NCBI RefSeq assembly: GCF_000724085.1
Contig: NZ_CCDL010000001.1
Span: 434,001 to 498,000 of the forward strand
DNA: 64,000 nucleotides
Origin: Oceanobacillus manasiensis
GTDB taxonomy: Bacteria > Bacillota > Bacilli > Bacillales > Amphibacillaceae
Direction of reading: 5' to 3'
The notes under the pieces were generated by a model. The model searched no databases. It had not been told where the DNA came from and saw only the letters and a list, made by a program, of their open reading frames with translations. The translations under genes were made by a program, and so were the position numbers. The first letter of the stretch is position 1; every line of letters begins with the position of its first letter. Positions 54,752 through 63,132 of the stretch are shown one piece after another.

Positions 54752-55990
54752 TTATGACTGTGACTGTACAACAGCATTTTCTTTCACTTTTGAATTGGAC
54801 ATGGAATGATGGACAGCGATAAATAAGACAATGCCTATAAGCATCAGGCCACCCATTAAAATAAATCCAATACCTGCGTGCATGAGGTCAATTGCGAGAC
54901 CAATGCTATAAGCTAAAACCGATTGTAATAAGAGGGAGATTCCCATCCAGACGGACATCGATCGCCCCATGTACCTTTCTGATACTAGTTCCATCAGGAG
55001 TGCATTCGTGTGTATTCTTATAGATGAATTAGAAAGACCAATCAACATACTTCCTAAAAACAGCCAAATAACATGATGCTGAAAGGCTAGAGCTATCATT
55101 GTCACGGTTGCAAGAATGAAGAACATCGCAATGGTATAGGGTTTAGTTAATTTCTTAACAATTGGTGCAGCTAAAAACCCTGATAGCAATCCCCCGATTC
55201 CATAAAACATATCTGCCGTACCGAAAACTACAGAATCGGCTTGTAATAAATCTTTAACATAACCCGGCAATATAACATTGAAAACCATGGTTGTAGTTAA
55301 CGGGATGATGGAGACTATTCCCAATAGGAATAAGATTGGTTTGCTTTTTAAATAACCAATTCCACCTTTGAAGCTCTGTATAAAAGATTCCTCTTCTTCC
55401 TTAACATAGACTTTGGTGCGGTAAACGACACGCATTAAAAAGATACTGCTGAGCATAAATGCAGATGCATTCATAAGCAGAATGAACTCAAAACCAAAAT
55501 ATTTATAAAGAATTCCAGAGACTGCACCTGCTAAAAACATTCCGACTTGCAAACTAATCTCTATCAACGAATTGCCATTCACAAATTCATCTTTTGTTAA
55601 AATTTCTTGTGTAAAGCTTCTCGAAGCAGACATATAGATTGTCCATCCAACACCATTAATGATGGTAAAAAGATAAATATATATCATGCTAAATCCATCG
55701 ATAAAAAATATAAACGTGATGGTAAAGATTAAGATTGCACGTATAACATGTGCTAAGAAAATGATCTGTTTTCGACTAAAGCGATCGGTTAGGTAACCGA
55801 CAAGAGGAAAACATAGAAATCCTGCCAAAAGATTGAGCGCTAATAAAAATCCGACTGCTGAAGCTGAACCTGTTTGATCAAGTACATACCAGTTTGCGCC
55901 GATCGTACTCATTCCAACACCGAATCCTTGTATAATATCGGAGATGAAAAAGTTTCTGAAATTCCTGCCTTTCAACATGTTAAAGAGCAT
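54752..55990 (-). CDS. MFS exporter beside the ATP-grasp ligase
   Basis: The 412-residue protein has twelve transmembrane segments with an MFS_3-type pattern (YLTDRFSRKQIIFLAHVIRAILIFT near 62), typical of efflux pumps of the enterobactin/multidrug type. It overlaps the flavoprotein gene by 11 nt and precedes the ATP-grasp gene by 25 nt, so the three form one operon. It probably exports the ligase product or a related compound (inference). Confidence 0.85.
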   Translation of the reverse strand: MLFNMLKGRNFRNFFISDIIQGFGVGMSTIGANWYVLDQTGSASAVGFLLALNLLAGFLCFPLVGYLTDRFSRKQIIFLAHVIRAILIFTITFIFFIDGFSMIYIYLFTIINGVGWTIYMSASRSFTQEILTKDEFVNGNSLIEISLQVGMFLAGAVSGILYKYFGFEFILLMNASAFMLSSIFLMRVVYRTKVYVKEEEESFIQSFKGGIGYLKSKPILFLLGIVSIIPLTTTMVFNVILPGYVKDLLQADSVVFGTADMFYGIGGLLSGFLAAPIVKKLTKPYTIAMFFILATVTMIALAFQHHVIWLFLGSMLIGLSNSSIRIHTNALLMELVSERYMGRSMSVWMGISLLLQSVLAYSIGLAIDLMHAGIGFILMGGLMLIGIVLFIAVHHSMSNSKVKENAVVQSQS

Positions 55991-56555
55991 TGCTTTCTTC
56001 TCCTTTGATGATATGACGTTGGAGGTGATCTTGTAATTGACTTGTATACTCTTTTAAAGGTAGATTTTTCATCGCTGAATAGATTGAAAAAGTCGGTAAA
56101 CGATTCAAACCACAGTATTCAAATATTTTATATAGGGGAAATAATACTTGATCTGGGGAGTACCCCTCTAAAAAACTATCTTGGCTTCCGTTAAATGCGT
56201 TTATATGTGCACCCCATGTAACGGAAAGCATGTATTCTTTTTGAGTAAGTAAACCACCTCGACCAAACTCCTTTGCTTTTGTAAAAAATACATCTGGCAT
56301 AAACACGTCATCAAAGTATTTTTTAAAAATGCCCGGAATACTAAACCAATAAATAGGTGTTTGTATGAGCACAATATCTGCCCATTGAAATTTTTCAATT
56401 TCTTCTTTGATGTTATAACCTTTGTAAATAATTGTTTCTTTCAGTTCAAAATGGGGACTTACTTCCTCCCTAATGAGATCAATCATGTGATCTGTTAATT
56501 GACCCTTTGCTCTTTGAAGTACGTCATGACCATTAATAAGTAATATATTTTTCAT
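55980..56555 (-). CDS. NAD(P)H-dependent flavodoxin-like oxidoreductase (MdaB/YwrO type)
   Basis: The 191-residue protein has the flavodoxin-like start NILLINGH, IVLIQTPIYWFSIPGIFKKYFDDVFMP near 75 and the LSVTWGAHINAF segment, as in quinone reductases and modulators of drug activity. It is the first gene of the operon, divergent from LysR. A function in reducing an oxidised pathway intermediate or a quinone-type signal is possible. Confidence 0.85.
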   Translation of the reverse strand: MKNILLINGHDVLQRAKGQLTDHMIDLIREEVSPHFELKETIIYKGYNIKEEIEKFQWADIVLIQTPIYWFSIPGIFKKYFDDVFMPDVFFTKAKEFGRGGLLTQKEYMLSVTWGAHINAFNGSQDSFLEGYSPDQVLFPLYKIFEYCGLNRLPTFSIYSAMKNLPLKEYTSQLQDHLQRHIIKGEESNAL

Positions 56556-56634
56556 TTAGTCTTCCCCTCTCTCATATTGTTTTGGATCTACATAGAGTGT
56601 AAACTAAGCTTATCGATTATAAAAGGTGATAATT

Positions 56635-56647
56635 TTGATGGTATCAA
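56635..56647. promoter_or_regulatory. LysR-type operator candidate
   Basis: TTGAT-GGT-ATCAA is a perfect T-N11-A palindrome in the 125-bp gap between the flavoprotein operon and lysR, 34 bp before the lysR start. It fits LysR binding boxes. A related ATCGAT...ATTTCGAT pair flanks it. Confidence 0.6.
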
Positions 56648-56680
56648 TCAATAATTTCGATTACAGAGAGGGAGAACTAT

Positions 56681-57613
56681 ATGGAATATAAATACTTACA
56701 AACATTTTTAGTTGCAAGCGAGACCATGAACTTCACGAAAACCGCTGCCAAACTCCAATATGCTCAGTCTAGTGTCACGGCTCAAATCAAATCTCTCGAA
56801 CAAGATTTGGAGACTCCTCTTTTTGAGAGACTTGGGAAGAAACTTGTTTTGACTCAAGCGGGAAAGCAGTTAAAACGGTATGCCTACCAAATTGTTCATT
56901 TAACAACTGAAGCACGTACTGCAATTGGTGCCGGAGAGAAAACAGGAACAATTATAGTAGGGGCACAAGAAAGCCAATGCACATACCGTTTACCTGAGCT
57001 TCTTAAAAACTTTAAATCAAAATACCCACTTGTGAATTTGATTTTTAAACCTGCTCATTCTGATGAAAGTGCAACAGAGTCTTTGCTGCAGGGAGAATTA
57101 GATCTGGCTTTTATTATGGATACAAACAAACCAAATCCATATTTAGAGCCAAATCCTTTATTACAAGAGAAATTAATATTAGTTGCTTCGCCATCGAACA
57201 CATTAGTTTCAAAACCTACAGTATTACCGGATGATTTACAAGAAGAAACGGTCTTATTGACAGAGAAAGGCTGTTCGTATCGGATTATGTTTGAACAAAA
57301 GCTTCACGAATATCAAGTATCACCGAAAAACACGCTTGAATTTGTTAGTCTTGAAGCTATCAAAAAATGCGTAATCGCCAATTTAGGGGTTGCAATGCTT
57401 CCAGAAATGGCCGTTGCGGAGGACTTAGAAGAAGGATTATTAATGGAATTAAACTGGGATGTAGAAATGCCCGTATTAACTACACAAATGGCTTTACACA
57501 AAAACAAATGGCTCACACCTCAATTACATGATTTTGTAGAGCTGACAAAGGCACACTTTGCTACAAAAATTGATCATTCATCTGAGGGTGACCAAAAGCC
57601 ACTAACCTATTGA
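56681..57613 (+). CDS. LysR-family transcriptional regulator
   Basis: The 310-residue regulator has the N-terminal HTH (FLVASETMNFTKTAAKLQYAQSSVTAQIKSLEQDLETPLFERLGKKL, residues about 9-55) and a substrate-binding co-inducer domain (about 90-295). AGAGGGAG precedes the ATG. Divergent placement suggests it activates the flavoprotein/MFS/ligase operon in response to a small ligand. Ligand unknown. Confidence 0.9.
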   Translation: MEYKYLQTFLVASETMNFTKTAAKLQYAQSSVTAQIKSLEQDLETPLFERLGKKLVLTQAGKQLKRYAYQIVHLTTEARTAIGAGEKTGTIIVGAQESQCTYRLPELLKNFKSKYPLVNLIFKPAHSDESATESLLQGELDLAFIMDTNKPNPYLEPNPLLQEKLILVASPSNTLVSKPTVLPDDLQEETVLLTEKGCSYRIMFEQKLHEYQVSPKNTLEFVSLEAIKKCVIANLGVAMLPEMAVAEDLEEGLLMELNWDVEMPVLTTQMALHKNKWLTPQLHDFVELTKAHFATKIDHSSEGDQKPLTY

Positions 57614-57768
57614 TTTATGCCAACTGATATTACATTAATGGCTCTTATAAGCAAAAGGGGCGTTGATCTTTATTAAAGAATAGCGCCCGATTACGGAACA
57701 GAGTTTACCGTTTTAAGAGGCATGCAAACGAGGACCTTCCTATATTTGAACATTTGATTTACGAAAAT

Positions 57769-57788
57769 GGTATAATCAGGTATAATCA
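57769..57788 (+). promoter_or_regulatory. Duplicated -10 region upstream of erm
   Basis: GGTATAATCA occurs twice in direct tandem (57769-57778 and 57779-57788). Each contains TATAAT. Possible -35 partners are TTGAAC (about 57746) or TTTACG (57758-57763) with 17-19 bp spacers, so one or both may drive the erm transcript 35 bp before leader peptide 1. Confidence 0.55.
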
Positions 57789-57822
57789 GTTTCATAAAAA
57801 GCAACTCATGGAGGGTTCAAAT

Positions 57823-57873
57823 ATGTGTTCTAGCATAGCAGTAGTCGATTTTACTTTATCTCATTCATATTGA
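57823..57873 (+). CDS. Erm leader peptide 1 (16 aa)
   Basis: GGAGGG precedes an ATG starting MCSSIAVVDFTLSHSY then TGA. It closely resembles the first leader peptide of ermA (IAVV arrest motif near residue 5-8). Family knowledge: macrolide-bound ribosomes stall on such peptides. It is translated before leader 2 and the methyltransferase. Confidence 0.8.
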   Translation: MCSSIAVVDFTLSHSY

Positions 57874-57896
57874 AAAAATGGAAAGGAGATAAAAGT

Positions 57897-57956
57897 ATGG
57901 GAATTTGTTCTATATGTGTCGTTAATAGAGTTCATTATCAACCAGATCAAAAATAA
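57897..57956 (+). CDS. Erm leader peptide 2 (19 aa)
   Basis: AAAGGAG lies 8 nt before the ATG of MGICSICVVNRVHYQPDQK. It aligns with the ermC/ermA leader (MGIFSIFVI...VHYQPNKK), keeping the VHYQP part but with Cys in place of two Phe and VV in place of VI in the arrest region. Its codons for VHYQP (57930-57944) form arm a of the attenuator. Confidence 0.9.
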   Translation: MGICSICVVNRVHYQPDQK

Positions 57957-57959
57957 ATT

Positions 57960-58021
57960 GGTTATAATGAACTTTTAATGTCAGTTCATTATAACCAGCA
58001 AGGAGAAGGTTATAATGAACC
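57960..58021 (+). promoter_or_regulatory. Translational attenuator controlling erm
   Basis: Four complementary arms can be read: a = GTTCATTATCAACC inside leader 2 (57930-57943), b = GGTTATAATGAAC (57960-57972), c = GTTCATTATAACC (57984-57996), d = GGTTATAATGAACC (58008-58021), which contains the erm ATG. Pairs a:b plus c:d hide the start codon. When a ribosome stalls on leader 2 and covers a, b pairs with c and frees d. The Shine-Dalgarno AAGGAG lies between c and d. Confidence 0.9.
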
Positions 58022-58749
58022 ATAAAAACCCAAAGGACACTCAAAATTTTATTACTTCTAAAAAGCATGTAAAAGAAATATTGGATCATACGAGTATCAA
58101 TAAACAAGATCACGTAATAGAAATCGGATCAGGAAAAGGGCATTTTACCAAAGAGCTTGTCAAAATGAGTCGGTGGGTGCATTCTATAGAAATTGATGAG
58201 GACTTGTGTCAAGTCACCCAAAAAGTGGTGAAGCCTTTTCAGAATATAAAAGTTATCCATACGGATATTCTGAAATTTAACTTCCACAAAAACAAAGACT
58301 ATAAAATATTTGGTAATATTCCCTTTAACATCAGTACTGATATTGTCAAAAAAATCGCTTTTGAAAGCCAGTCGAAATTTAGTTACCTTATCGTGGAGAA
58401 AGGTTTTGCAAAACGATTACAAAATACTAAACGAGCTTTAGGTTTGCTGTTGATGGTTGAAATGGATATCAAAATCCTCACAAAAATGCCTCGAACTTAT
58501 TTCCATCCGAGGCCAAGCGTGGATTCTGTATTAATCGTCCTTGAACGCCACGAGCCATTGATTTTAAAGAAAGACTACAAAAAATATCAATCGTTTGTCT
58601 ATAGGTGGGTAAACAAAGAATATCACGTCCTTTTTACTAAAAATCAGTTCAGACAAGCCTTGAAGCATGCAAAAATAGATGACTTAAATAACGTTAACTT
58701 TAAACAATTTTTATCTCTTTTCAATAGTTATAAATTGTTTAATAAGTAG
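58015..58749 (+). CDS. erm: 23S rRNA (adenine-2058 N6) methyltransferase, Erm family (ermA/ermC-like)
   Basis: The 244-residue protein starts [19 protein letters not shown], has the SAM motif [14 protein letters not shown] near residue 39, GNIPFNIS near 99, and ends [24 protein letters not shown], almost as in ErmC. It methylates A2058 and gives MLSB resistance (macrolide, lincosamide, streptogramin B). The inducible attenuator and two leaders precede it. A hairpin follows. No transposase or integrase is nearby. It is distinct from housekeeping KsgA by length and ending. Confidence 0.95.
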   Translation: MNHKNPKDTQNFITSKKHVKEILDHTSINKQDHVIEIGSGKGHFTKELVKMSRWVHSIEIDEDLCQVTQKVVKPFQNIKVIHTDILKFNFHKNKDYKIFGNIPFNISTDIVKKIAFESQSKFSYLIVEKGFAKRLQNTKRALGLLLMVEMDIKILTKMPRTYFHPRPSVDSVLIVLERHEPLILKKDYKKYQSFVYRWVNKEYHVLFTKNQFRQALKHAKIDDLNNVNFKQFLSLFNSYKLFNK

Positions 58750-58751
58750 TG

Positions 58752-58786
58752 TTAAGGGGATTGCTTTATTGAGAGCAACCCCTTAA
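58752..58786 (+). terminator. Hairpin after erm
   Basis: TTAAGGGGATTGCT and AGCAACCCCTTAA pair with one bulge around TTATTGAG. It follows the erm stop at once. The following sequence ACTTATTTCCC has no clean T-run. Confidence 0.75.
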
Positions 58787-58914
58787 ACTTATTTCCCTTA
58801 GATACTTTGTTAGACTCAATCTATTCACGCATTATATTCCGCAATCTGGCCCGATTGCTGAAGACCTTTACGTTGTATATAAGCATTTTTCTGGTGTACC
58901 AACGAAGAAAACAT

Positions 58915-59310
58915 CTATCTAGATTTAGTTTCCTCAACCAGATGAATTTCAGAAAAAAGCTTCTCCAAATCCCCAAACACATGGTGCACACCTTCAACGA
59001 AATAAAAACTGGATGCTTCCTCTGGTGAAAACCCCTTTTCACTGTAGATAAAAACTTTTTTATCATAGGCCAATGCCAAACCAAGCTCAACATGACTGCC
59101 TTTCCCACCTGGTAAATATAGAATGAAAAAATCACAGTCCGCCACTGCCTGTTTTTCTAATGTGCCAATCCTTCCAAGTTGTTCAACAGTGTCTGCGCGT
59201 TCGTTCAATGTCCAATCATATGTATTCACATGCCCCCTAGAGGAAAGAAACTGGCTGACAGCTTGGACGCTTGTCTTATTTTTAAAACCTGATGCAATAT
59301 AATATTTCAT
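58915..59310 (-). CDS. Nucleoside 2-deoxyribosyltransferase-like protein
   Basis: The 131-residue protein has the fold pattern KYYIASGF near the N terminus, DCDFFILYLPGGKGSHVELGLALAYDKKVFIY (about 60-90) with an E in HVELG where transferases keep a catalytic Glu. It may exchange or hydrolyse nucleotide bases, but function is unproven. The C terminus is short. It stands alone between erm and an MFS gene. Confidence 0.75.
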   Translation of the reverse strand: MKYYIASGFKNKTSVQAVSQFLSSRGHVNTYDWTLNERADTVEQLGRIGTLEKQAVADCDFFILYLPGGKGSHVELGLALAYDKKVFIYSEKGFSPEEASSFYFVEGVHHVFGDLEKLFSEIHLVEETKSR

Positions 59311-59515
59311 CTTGTGTCTCCTTCATTGTTTATACGGTATTTGCCTTAATTATACCACAATGTCTAAATATTCAATTATAAACAAAAGTTTATAAAAATT
59401 GTAAGCAATTTAATTGTTTAAAAGCGATTGCATCCTATATAGTAAAAAGATGTGTAAAGGTTTTTTACATAAAAAACATACGTTCTTAGATACAAAAAAG
59501 GAGAGGATATAACAT

Positions 59516-60973
59516 ATGGCTACATCAGATTTACCAAAAGGCCAAAAGGTTGCCATGATCGCGGCATTGCTTGTTGGGGCGTTTATGGGGATTATTAATG
59601 AAACGCTTTTAGCGACAGCACTTCCAACGATTCAGCATGCCTTTCAAATATCACAAGCCCAGGTTCAATGGCTGACTACGGCATTCCTTATGGTGAATGG
59701 GATTATGATCCCTATTTCAGCATACTTTATTGAACGATTCACGACCCGTGGACTGTTTTTAACGGCAATCAGTCTTTTCGGTATAGGAACCTTAATTGCG
59801 GCAACTGCCCCAGTGTTCCCTGTATTACTATTAGGAAGGGTTGTTCAGGCTTCCGGTTCAGGGATTATGCTGCCACTCTTAATGACAGTGTTGCTCGCAA
59901 TCATCCCTGTAGAAAGACGCGGCACGACAATGGGGCTAATCGGAATTGTTATTGCGTTTGGACCTGCAATTGGCCCTACCTTATCTGGATGGCTGCTTGA
60001 GCATTTCCATTGGAGAGCACTTTTCTTAACCGTGCTACCGATTGTCGTTCTTACTATTATTCTCGCAGCGTTGTTTTTAAAGAACGTTACAGATCTTGGT
60101 CGCCCAAAACTGGATGTCCTGTCCGTTGTGCTATCTTCACTAGGGTTTGGCGGATTCCTATATGGGTTTAGTATCGGTTCAGAGCATGGCTGGGGAAGTC
60201 CAGCTGTCATTATCGCAATTGTCGGGGGAGCGATCTTAATTACGCTATTTATCCTTAGACAATTGAAGCTTAAAAAACCGATTCTTGAATTTCGCATTTT
60301 TAAGTTTCGCATCTTCGCCCTTGCCATTGTAATTACGATGGCAGTCATGATTTCTTTAATTGGTGCAGAGACACTGTTACCACTATTTATGCAAAACACA
60401 CTTGGTTTTAGTCCACTCGAATCAGGGCTGATGCTATTACCAGGAGCCATCGTAATTGGGATTATGTCTCCGATCACAGGCTTTCTGTTTGATCGATTCG
60501 GTGGTAAATATCTAGCAATCACGGGTCTTACCATTGTTACCGTAACGACCTTCTTTTTCACAAATCTATCGATGGAAACATCATTTGCCTACTTGACCAC
60601 GGTATATGCCATTCGGATGTTTGGTTTATCTTTCGCTTTAATGCCAGTTATGACATCAGCATTAAATCAGTTACCGCCAAAATGGTATGCGCATGGATCT
60701 GCCATGGCCAATACGATGCAACAAATTTCCGCTTCGATCGGAACGGCAATTCTTGTAACGTTAACTACAGTTGGTGCCAAGCAATTCACACCAAGTGCGA
60801 ATGAGTCAGTAGATACAGCCGGTCAGCTTGCGCAAATTCAAGGCTTTGAATGGGCGTTTACAGGAAGCACGGTACTAGCATTCGTTGGTCTAGTGCTCGC
60901 ATTCTTCCTAAGCTCACCAAAGAAAGAAAAAGAAATGACACGTAAGATTAACGAAGAAGGTGCAACGGAATAA
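59516..60973 (+). CDS. DHA2-type multidrug MFS transporter
   Basis: The 485-residue protein has about fourteen transmembrane segments with FMGIINETLLATALPTIQHAFQISQAQVQWLTTAF at the start and LLPGAIVIGIMSPITGFLFDRFGGKYLAITG near 310, as in EmrB/QacA and LmrB. It likely exports drugs or a metabolite with proton exchange. AAAAGGAGAGG precedes the ATG. It is 770 bp from erm and may add to antibiotic tolerance (inference). Confidence 0.9.
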   Translation: MATSDLPKGQKVAMIAALLVGAFMGIINETLLATALPTIQHAFQISQAQVQWLTTAFLMVNGIMIPISAYFIERFTTRGLFLTAISLFGIGTLIAATAPVFPVLLLGRVVQASGSGIMLPLLMTVLLAIIPVERRGTTMGLIGIVIAFGPAIGPTLSGWLLEHFHWRALFLTVLPIVVLTIILAALFLKNVTDLGRPKLDVLSVVLSSLGFGGFLYGFSIGSEHGWGSPAVIIAIVGGAILITLFILRQLKLKKPILEFRIFKFRIFALAIVITMAVMISLIGAETLLPLFMQNTLGFSPLESGLMLLPGAIVIGIMSPITGFLFDRFGGKYLAITGLTIVTVTTFFFTNLSMETSFAYLTTVYAIRMFGLSFALMPVMTSALNQLPPKWYAHGSAMANTMQQISASIGTAILVTLTTVGAKQFTPSANESVDTAGQLAQIQGFEWAFTGSTVLAFVGLVLAFFLSSPKKEKEMTRKINEEGATE

Positions 60974-60978
60974 ATAAT

Positions 60979-61009
60979 AAAAGCTCTTCCTATTTTGGGA
61001 AGAGCTTTT
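60979..61009 (+). terminator. Terminator after the MFS gene
   Basis: AAAGCTCTTCC and GGGAAGAGCTTTT form a stem around TATTTT, ending in a T-run. Confidence 0.88.
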
Positions 61010-61042
61010 GTATAAAATAGCAGCAGAAAGGTTGGAAGTAGT

Positions 61043-61537
61043 ATGTCTATCTCAATTGTGAAACCTGAAATTTCTCATACAGCAGCTATATCTGCCATAT
61101 GCACAGCTGGGTGGAAGCAGACAGTAGAAGGCAAGCTTAGCGAAACGTTTCAGGAGGAGAATGTTGCTAAATGGTATAACTACGCTAGAGTAGAAAACGA
61201 TATTTTATCAGAAAGCTATACACATGTTGCCTTATTTGATTCCGAAGTGGTTGGCGTAATTGGAGGCGGAATAACGGCACCAGAGACCGGTGAACTGTTT
61301 GTGCTTTATGTAAAAGAAGCACACCGTTATAAAGGCATAGGAAGGCAGCTCCTTGACGCTCTAACAAGGCGACAGATTGAAAAAGGCGCAAAAGAGCAGT
61401 GGGTATCTGTTCAAGAGGAAAACCAGTATGGTATTCCTTTTTATGAAGCGAGGGGATTTATCTATCAAGAGAAAAAAGAAACTCCAACAAGTACAGGAGA
61501 AAGACAAATCTCATTAAGGTATAAACGAAAAGTCTAA
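61043..61537 (+). CDS. GNAT family N-acetyltransferase
   Basis: The 164-residue protein has the acetyl-CoA motif FVLYVKEAHRYKGIGRQLLDALTRR near 91-115 (RxxGIG) and the C-terminal NQYGIPFYEARGF. The acceptor is unknown. AAAGG-type site precedes the ATG. It is followed by a bidirectional terminator and the convergent hxlR. Confidence 0.88.
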   Translation: MSISIVKPEISHTAAISAICTAGWKQTVEGKLSETFQEENVAKWYNYARVENDILSESYTHVALFDSEVVGVIGGGITAPETGELFVLYVKEAHRYKGIGRQLLDALTRRQIEKGAKEQWVSVQEENQYGIPFYEARGFIYQEKKETPTSTGERQISLRYKRKV

Positions 61538-61568
61538 AAAGACAGGGGTGCTATGCCTCCTGTCTTTT
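61536..61568. terminator. Bidirectional terminator between GNAT and hxlR
   Basis: AAAAAGACAGG and CCTGTCTTTT flank a 12-nt loop. It overlaps the 3' end of hxlR (stop region near 61551) and ends the GNAT transcript. Confidence 0.75.
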
Positions 61569-61910
61569 AGCTTCTTTATCTAGCTTGGCTTGTTTATGGA
61601 CGGTATGCTTTGTTCCCCATTCATGCATTGCTTCTAAAATCGGCTCTAAGCTTCTTCCATAATCGGTCATGGAGTATTCAACCTTTGGAGGAACTTGTGG
61701 GTACACCACACGGGCAATAATATCCTCTTCCTCCAGCTCACGTAATTGTTTGGTTAACATTTTTTGGGTGATTCCGGGCATACTGCGCTTAAGCTCACTA
61801 AATCGTTGTGTCCCCTTTTGTAACAGATGGAGAAGGATAATTGGCTTCCATTTACCAACCAAAATACTTAGCGCATCCTCTACCCGACATAAATCTGGTG
61901 TTTTATCCAT
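61551..61910 (-). CDS. HxlR-family transcriptional regulator
   Basis: The 119-residue winged-helix protein has Cys8 just before the helix (PDLCRVEDALSILVGKWKPIILLHLL), the conserved N-terminal Cys of redox-sensing HxlR proteins such as YodB and HypR, then MPGITQKMLTKQLRELEEE. It is divergent from an LLM monooxygenase/FMN reductase pair and likely represses it until oxidised by quinones or electrophiles. Ligand inferred by analogy. Confidence 0.9.
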   Translation of the reverse strand: MDKTPDLCRVEDALSILVGKWKPIILLHLLQKGTQRFSELKRSMPGITQKMLTKQLRELEEEDIIARVVYPQVPPKVEYSMTDYGRSLEPILEAMHEWGTKHTVHKQAKLDKEAKRQEA

Positions 61911-61925
61911 GCTTTTTCCTCCCTT

Positions 61926-61943
61926 AGTATCTTTTTGTATACT
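61926..61943. promoter_or_regulatory. HxlR-type operator candidate
   Basis: AGTAT and ATACT arms flank CTTTTTGT in the hxlR-LLM gap, with overall symmetry AGTATCTTTTTGTATACT like known HxlR boxes (for example AGTAACTTTTTGTTACT type). It is 16 bp upstream of hxlR. Confidence 0.6.
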
Positions 61944-62061
61944 ATACCACCTAAAAGTGCGTACTTCAGGAAATACTCATTATACCTTACAATAGCATTA
62001 TAATGAAAAAATAGAAAGCCAGTAGATATAGATTATGTAGGATAGAAAGGTTGATAATGAA

Positions 62062-63120
62062 ATGGAAAAATATCGAATAGATCCTAGCAAAGGAATGGAA
62101 TTCGGACTATACACACTTGGTGACCACCTGCCAGACCCGCATACGGGAAAACGAATTCCTGCACAGCAACGCTTACAGGAAATAATTGAATTAGCAAAAC
62201 TGGCCGATCAGGCAGGAATTGATTTCTTTAGTGTAGGCGAAAGCCATCAGGATTTCTTCGCTACCCAGGCACATGCCGTTGTTTTGTCAGCAATTGCCCA
62301 AGCTACAGAGAATATAAAAATTGCCAGTTCCTCGACGATTATTAGCACATCAGATCCCGTGCGCGTTTATGAGAATTTTGCTACAATTGATCTAATTTCT
62401 GGAGGGCGTGCGGAGATAGTTGCCGGACGAGCATCAAGAATTGGCTTGTTTGATCTTCTCGGCTATAATGTTCGCAATTACGAAGAGCTTTTTGAAGAAA
62501 AATTTGATTTACTAAGACAAATTAATGAAGAAGAGATTGTAAACTGGGAAGGCGAGTTTCGTGCCCCGCTAAACAATGCGAAAATATTGCCGCGCCCACT
62601 TAACGGCTCGTTGCCAATCTGGCGTGCTGTCGGTGGTTCACCGGGCAGTGCAATCAAAGCAGGCTATTCAGGTGTGCCAATGTTCCTTGCCCATTTAGGT
62701 GGACCGGCTAGCAGTTTCAAACGTTCAATTGATGCGTATCGCCAAGCAGCACAAAGCCGAGGATTTGATACAGACCAGCTACCCGTTGCAACTGCTGGAT
62801 TCTTTTACGCAGCTGAAGATATGCAAACGGCTCTTAGGGATATGTATCCACATATAAATGAAGGTATGAAGCGCACTAACGGACAAGGATTTCCGAAGCA
62901 GGCTTTTGCACAAGGTGCAGACCCGCATAGTATTATAAATATAGGAAGCCCAGAGCAGATCATTGAAAAGATGCTATACCAGCATGAAATGTTTGGCCAT
63001 CAGCGCTATATTGCTCAGATAGACTTTGGTGGTATGCCGTTCGATAAGCTACGTAAAAACATTGAAATCATCGGAACAGAAATTCTTCCGGCAATCAAAA
63101 AACATACAGCAAAAAAATAG
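62062..63120 (+). CDS. LLM-class flavin-dependent monooxygenase (luciferase-like)
   Basis: The 352-residue protein has the luciferase-like TIM barrel pattern: MEFGLYTLGDHLPDPHTG, then FFSVGESHQDFF, IASSSTIISTSDPVRVYENFATIDLISGGRAEIVAGRAS near 94-130. It oxidises small molecules with reduced FMN. A FMN reductase follows 12 bp later, so the two are a two-component system. Substrate is unknown; HxlR control hints at quinone or electrophile stress. Confidence 0.9.
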   Translation: MEKYRIDPSKGMEFGLYTLGDHLPDPHTGKRIPAQQRLQEIIELAKLADQAGIDFFSVGESHQDFFATQAHAVVLSAIAQATENIKIASSSTIISTSDPVRVYENFATIDLISGGRAEIVAGRASRIGLFDLLGYNVRNYEELFEEKFDLLRQINEEEIVNWEGEFRAPLNNAKILPRPLNGSLPIWRAVGGSPGSAIKAGYSGVPMFLAHLGGPASSFKRSIDAYRQAAQSRGFDTDQLPVATAGFFYAAEDMQTALRDMYPHINEGMKRTNGQGFPKQAFAQGADPHSIINIGSPEQIIEKMLYQHEMFGHQRYIAQIDFGGMPFDKLRKNIEIIGTEILPAIKKHTAKK

Positions 63121-63132
63121 AGGTGAATACAG

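Noticed and set aside
58015-58749. KsgA/RsmA housekeeping 16S dimethylase
   Set aside because: The length, the [12 protein letters not shown]-type ending and the double leader attenuator place it in Erm.
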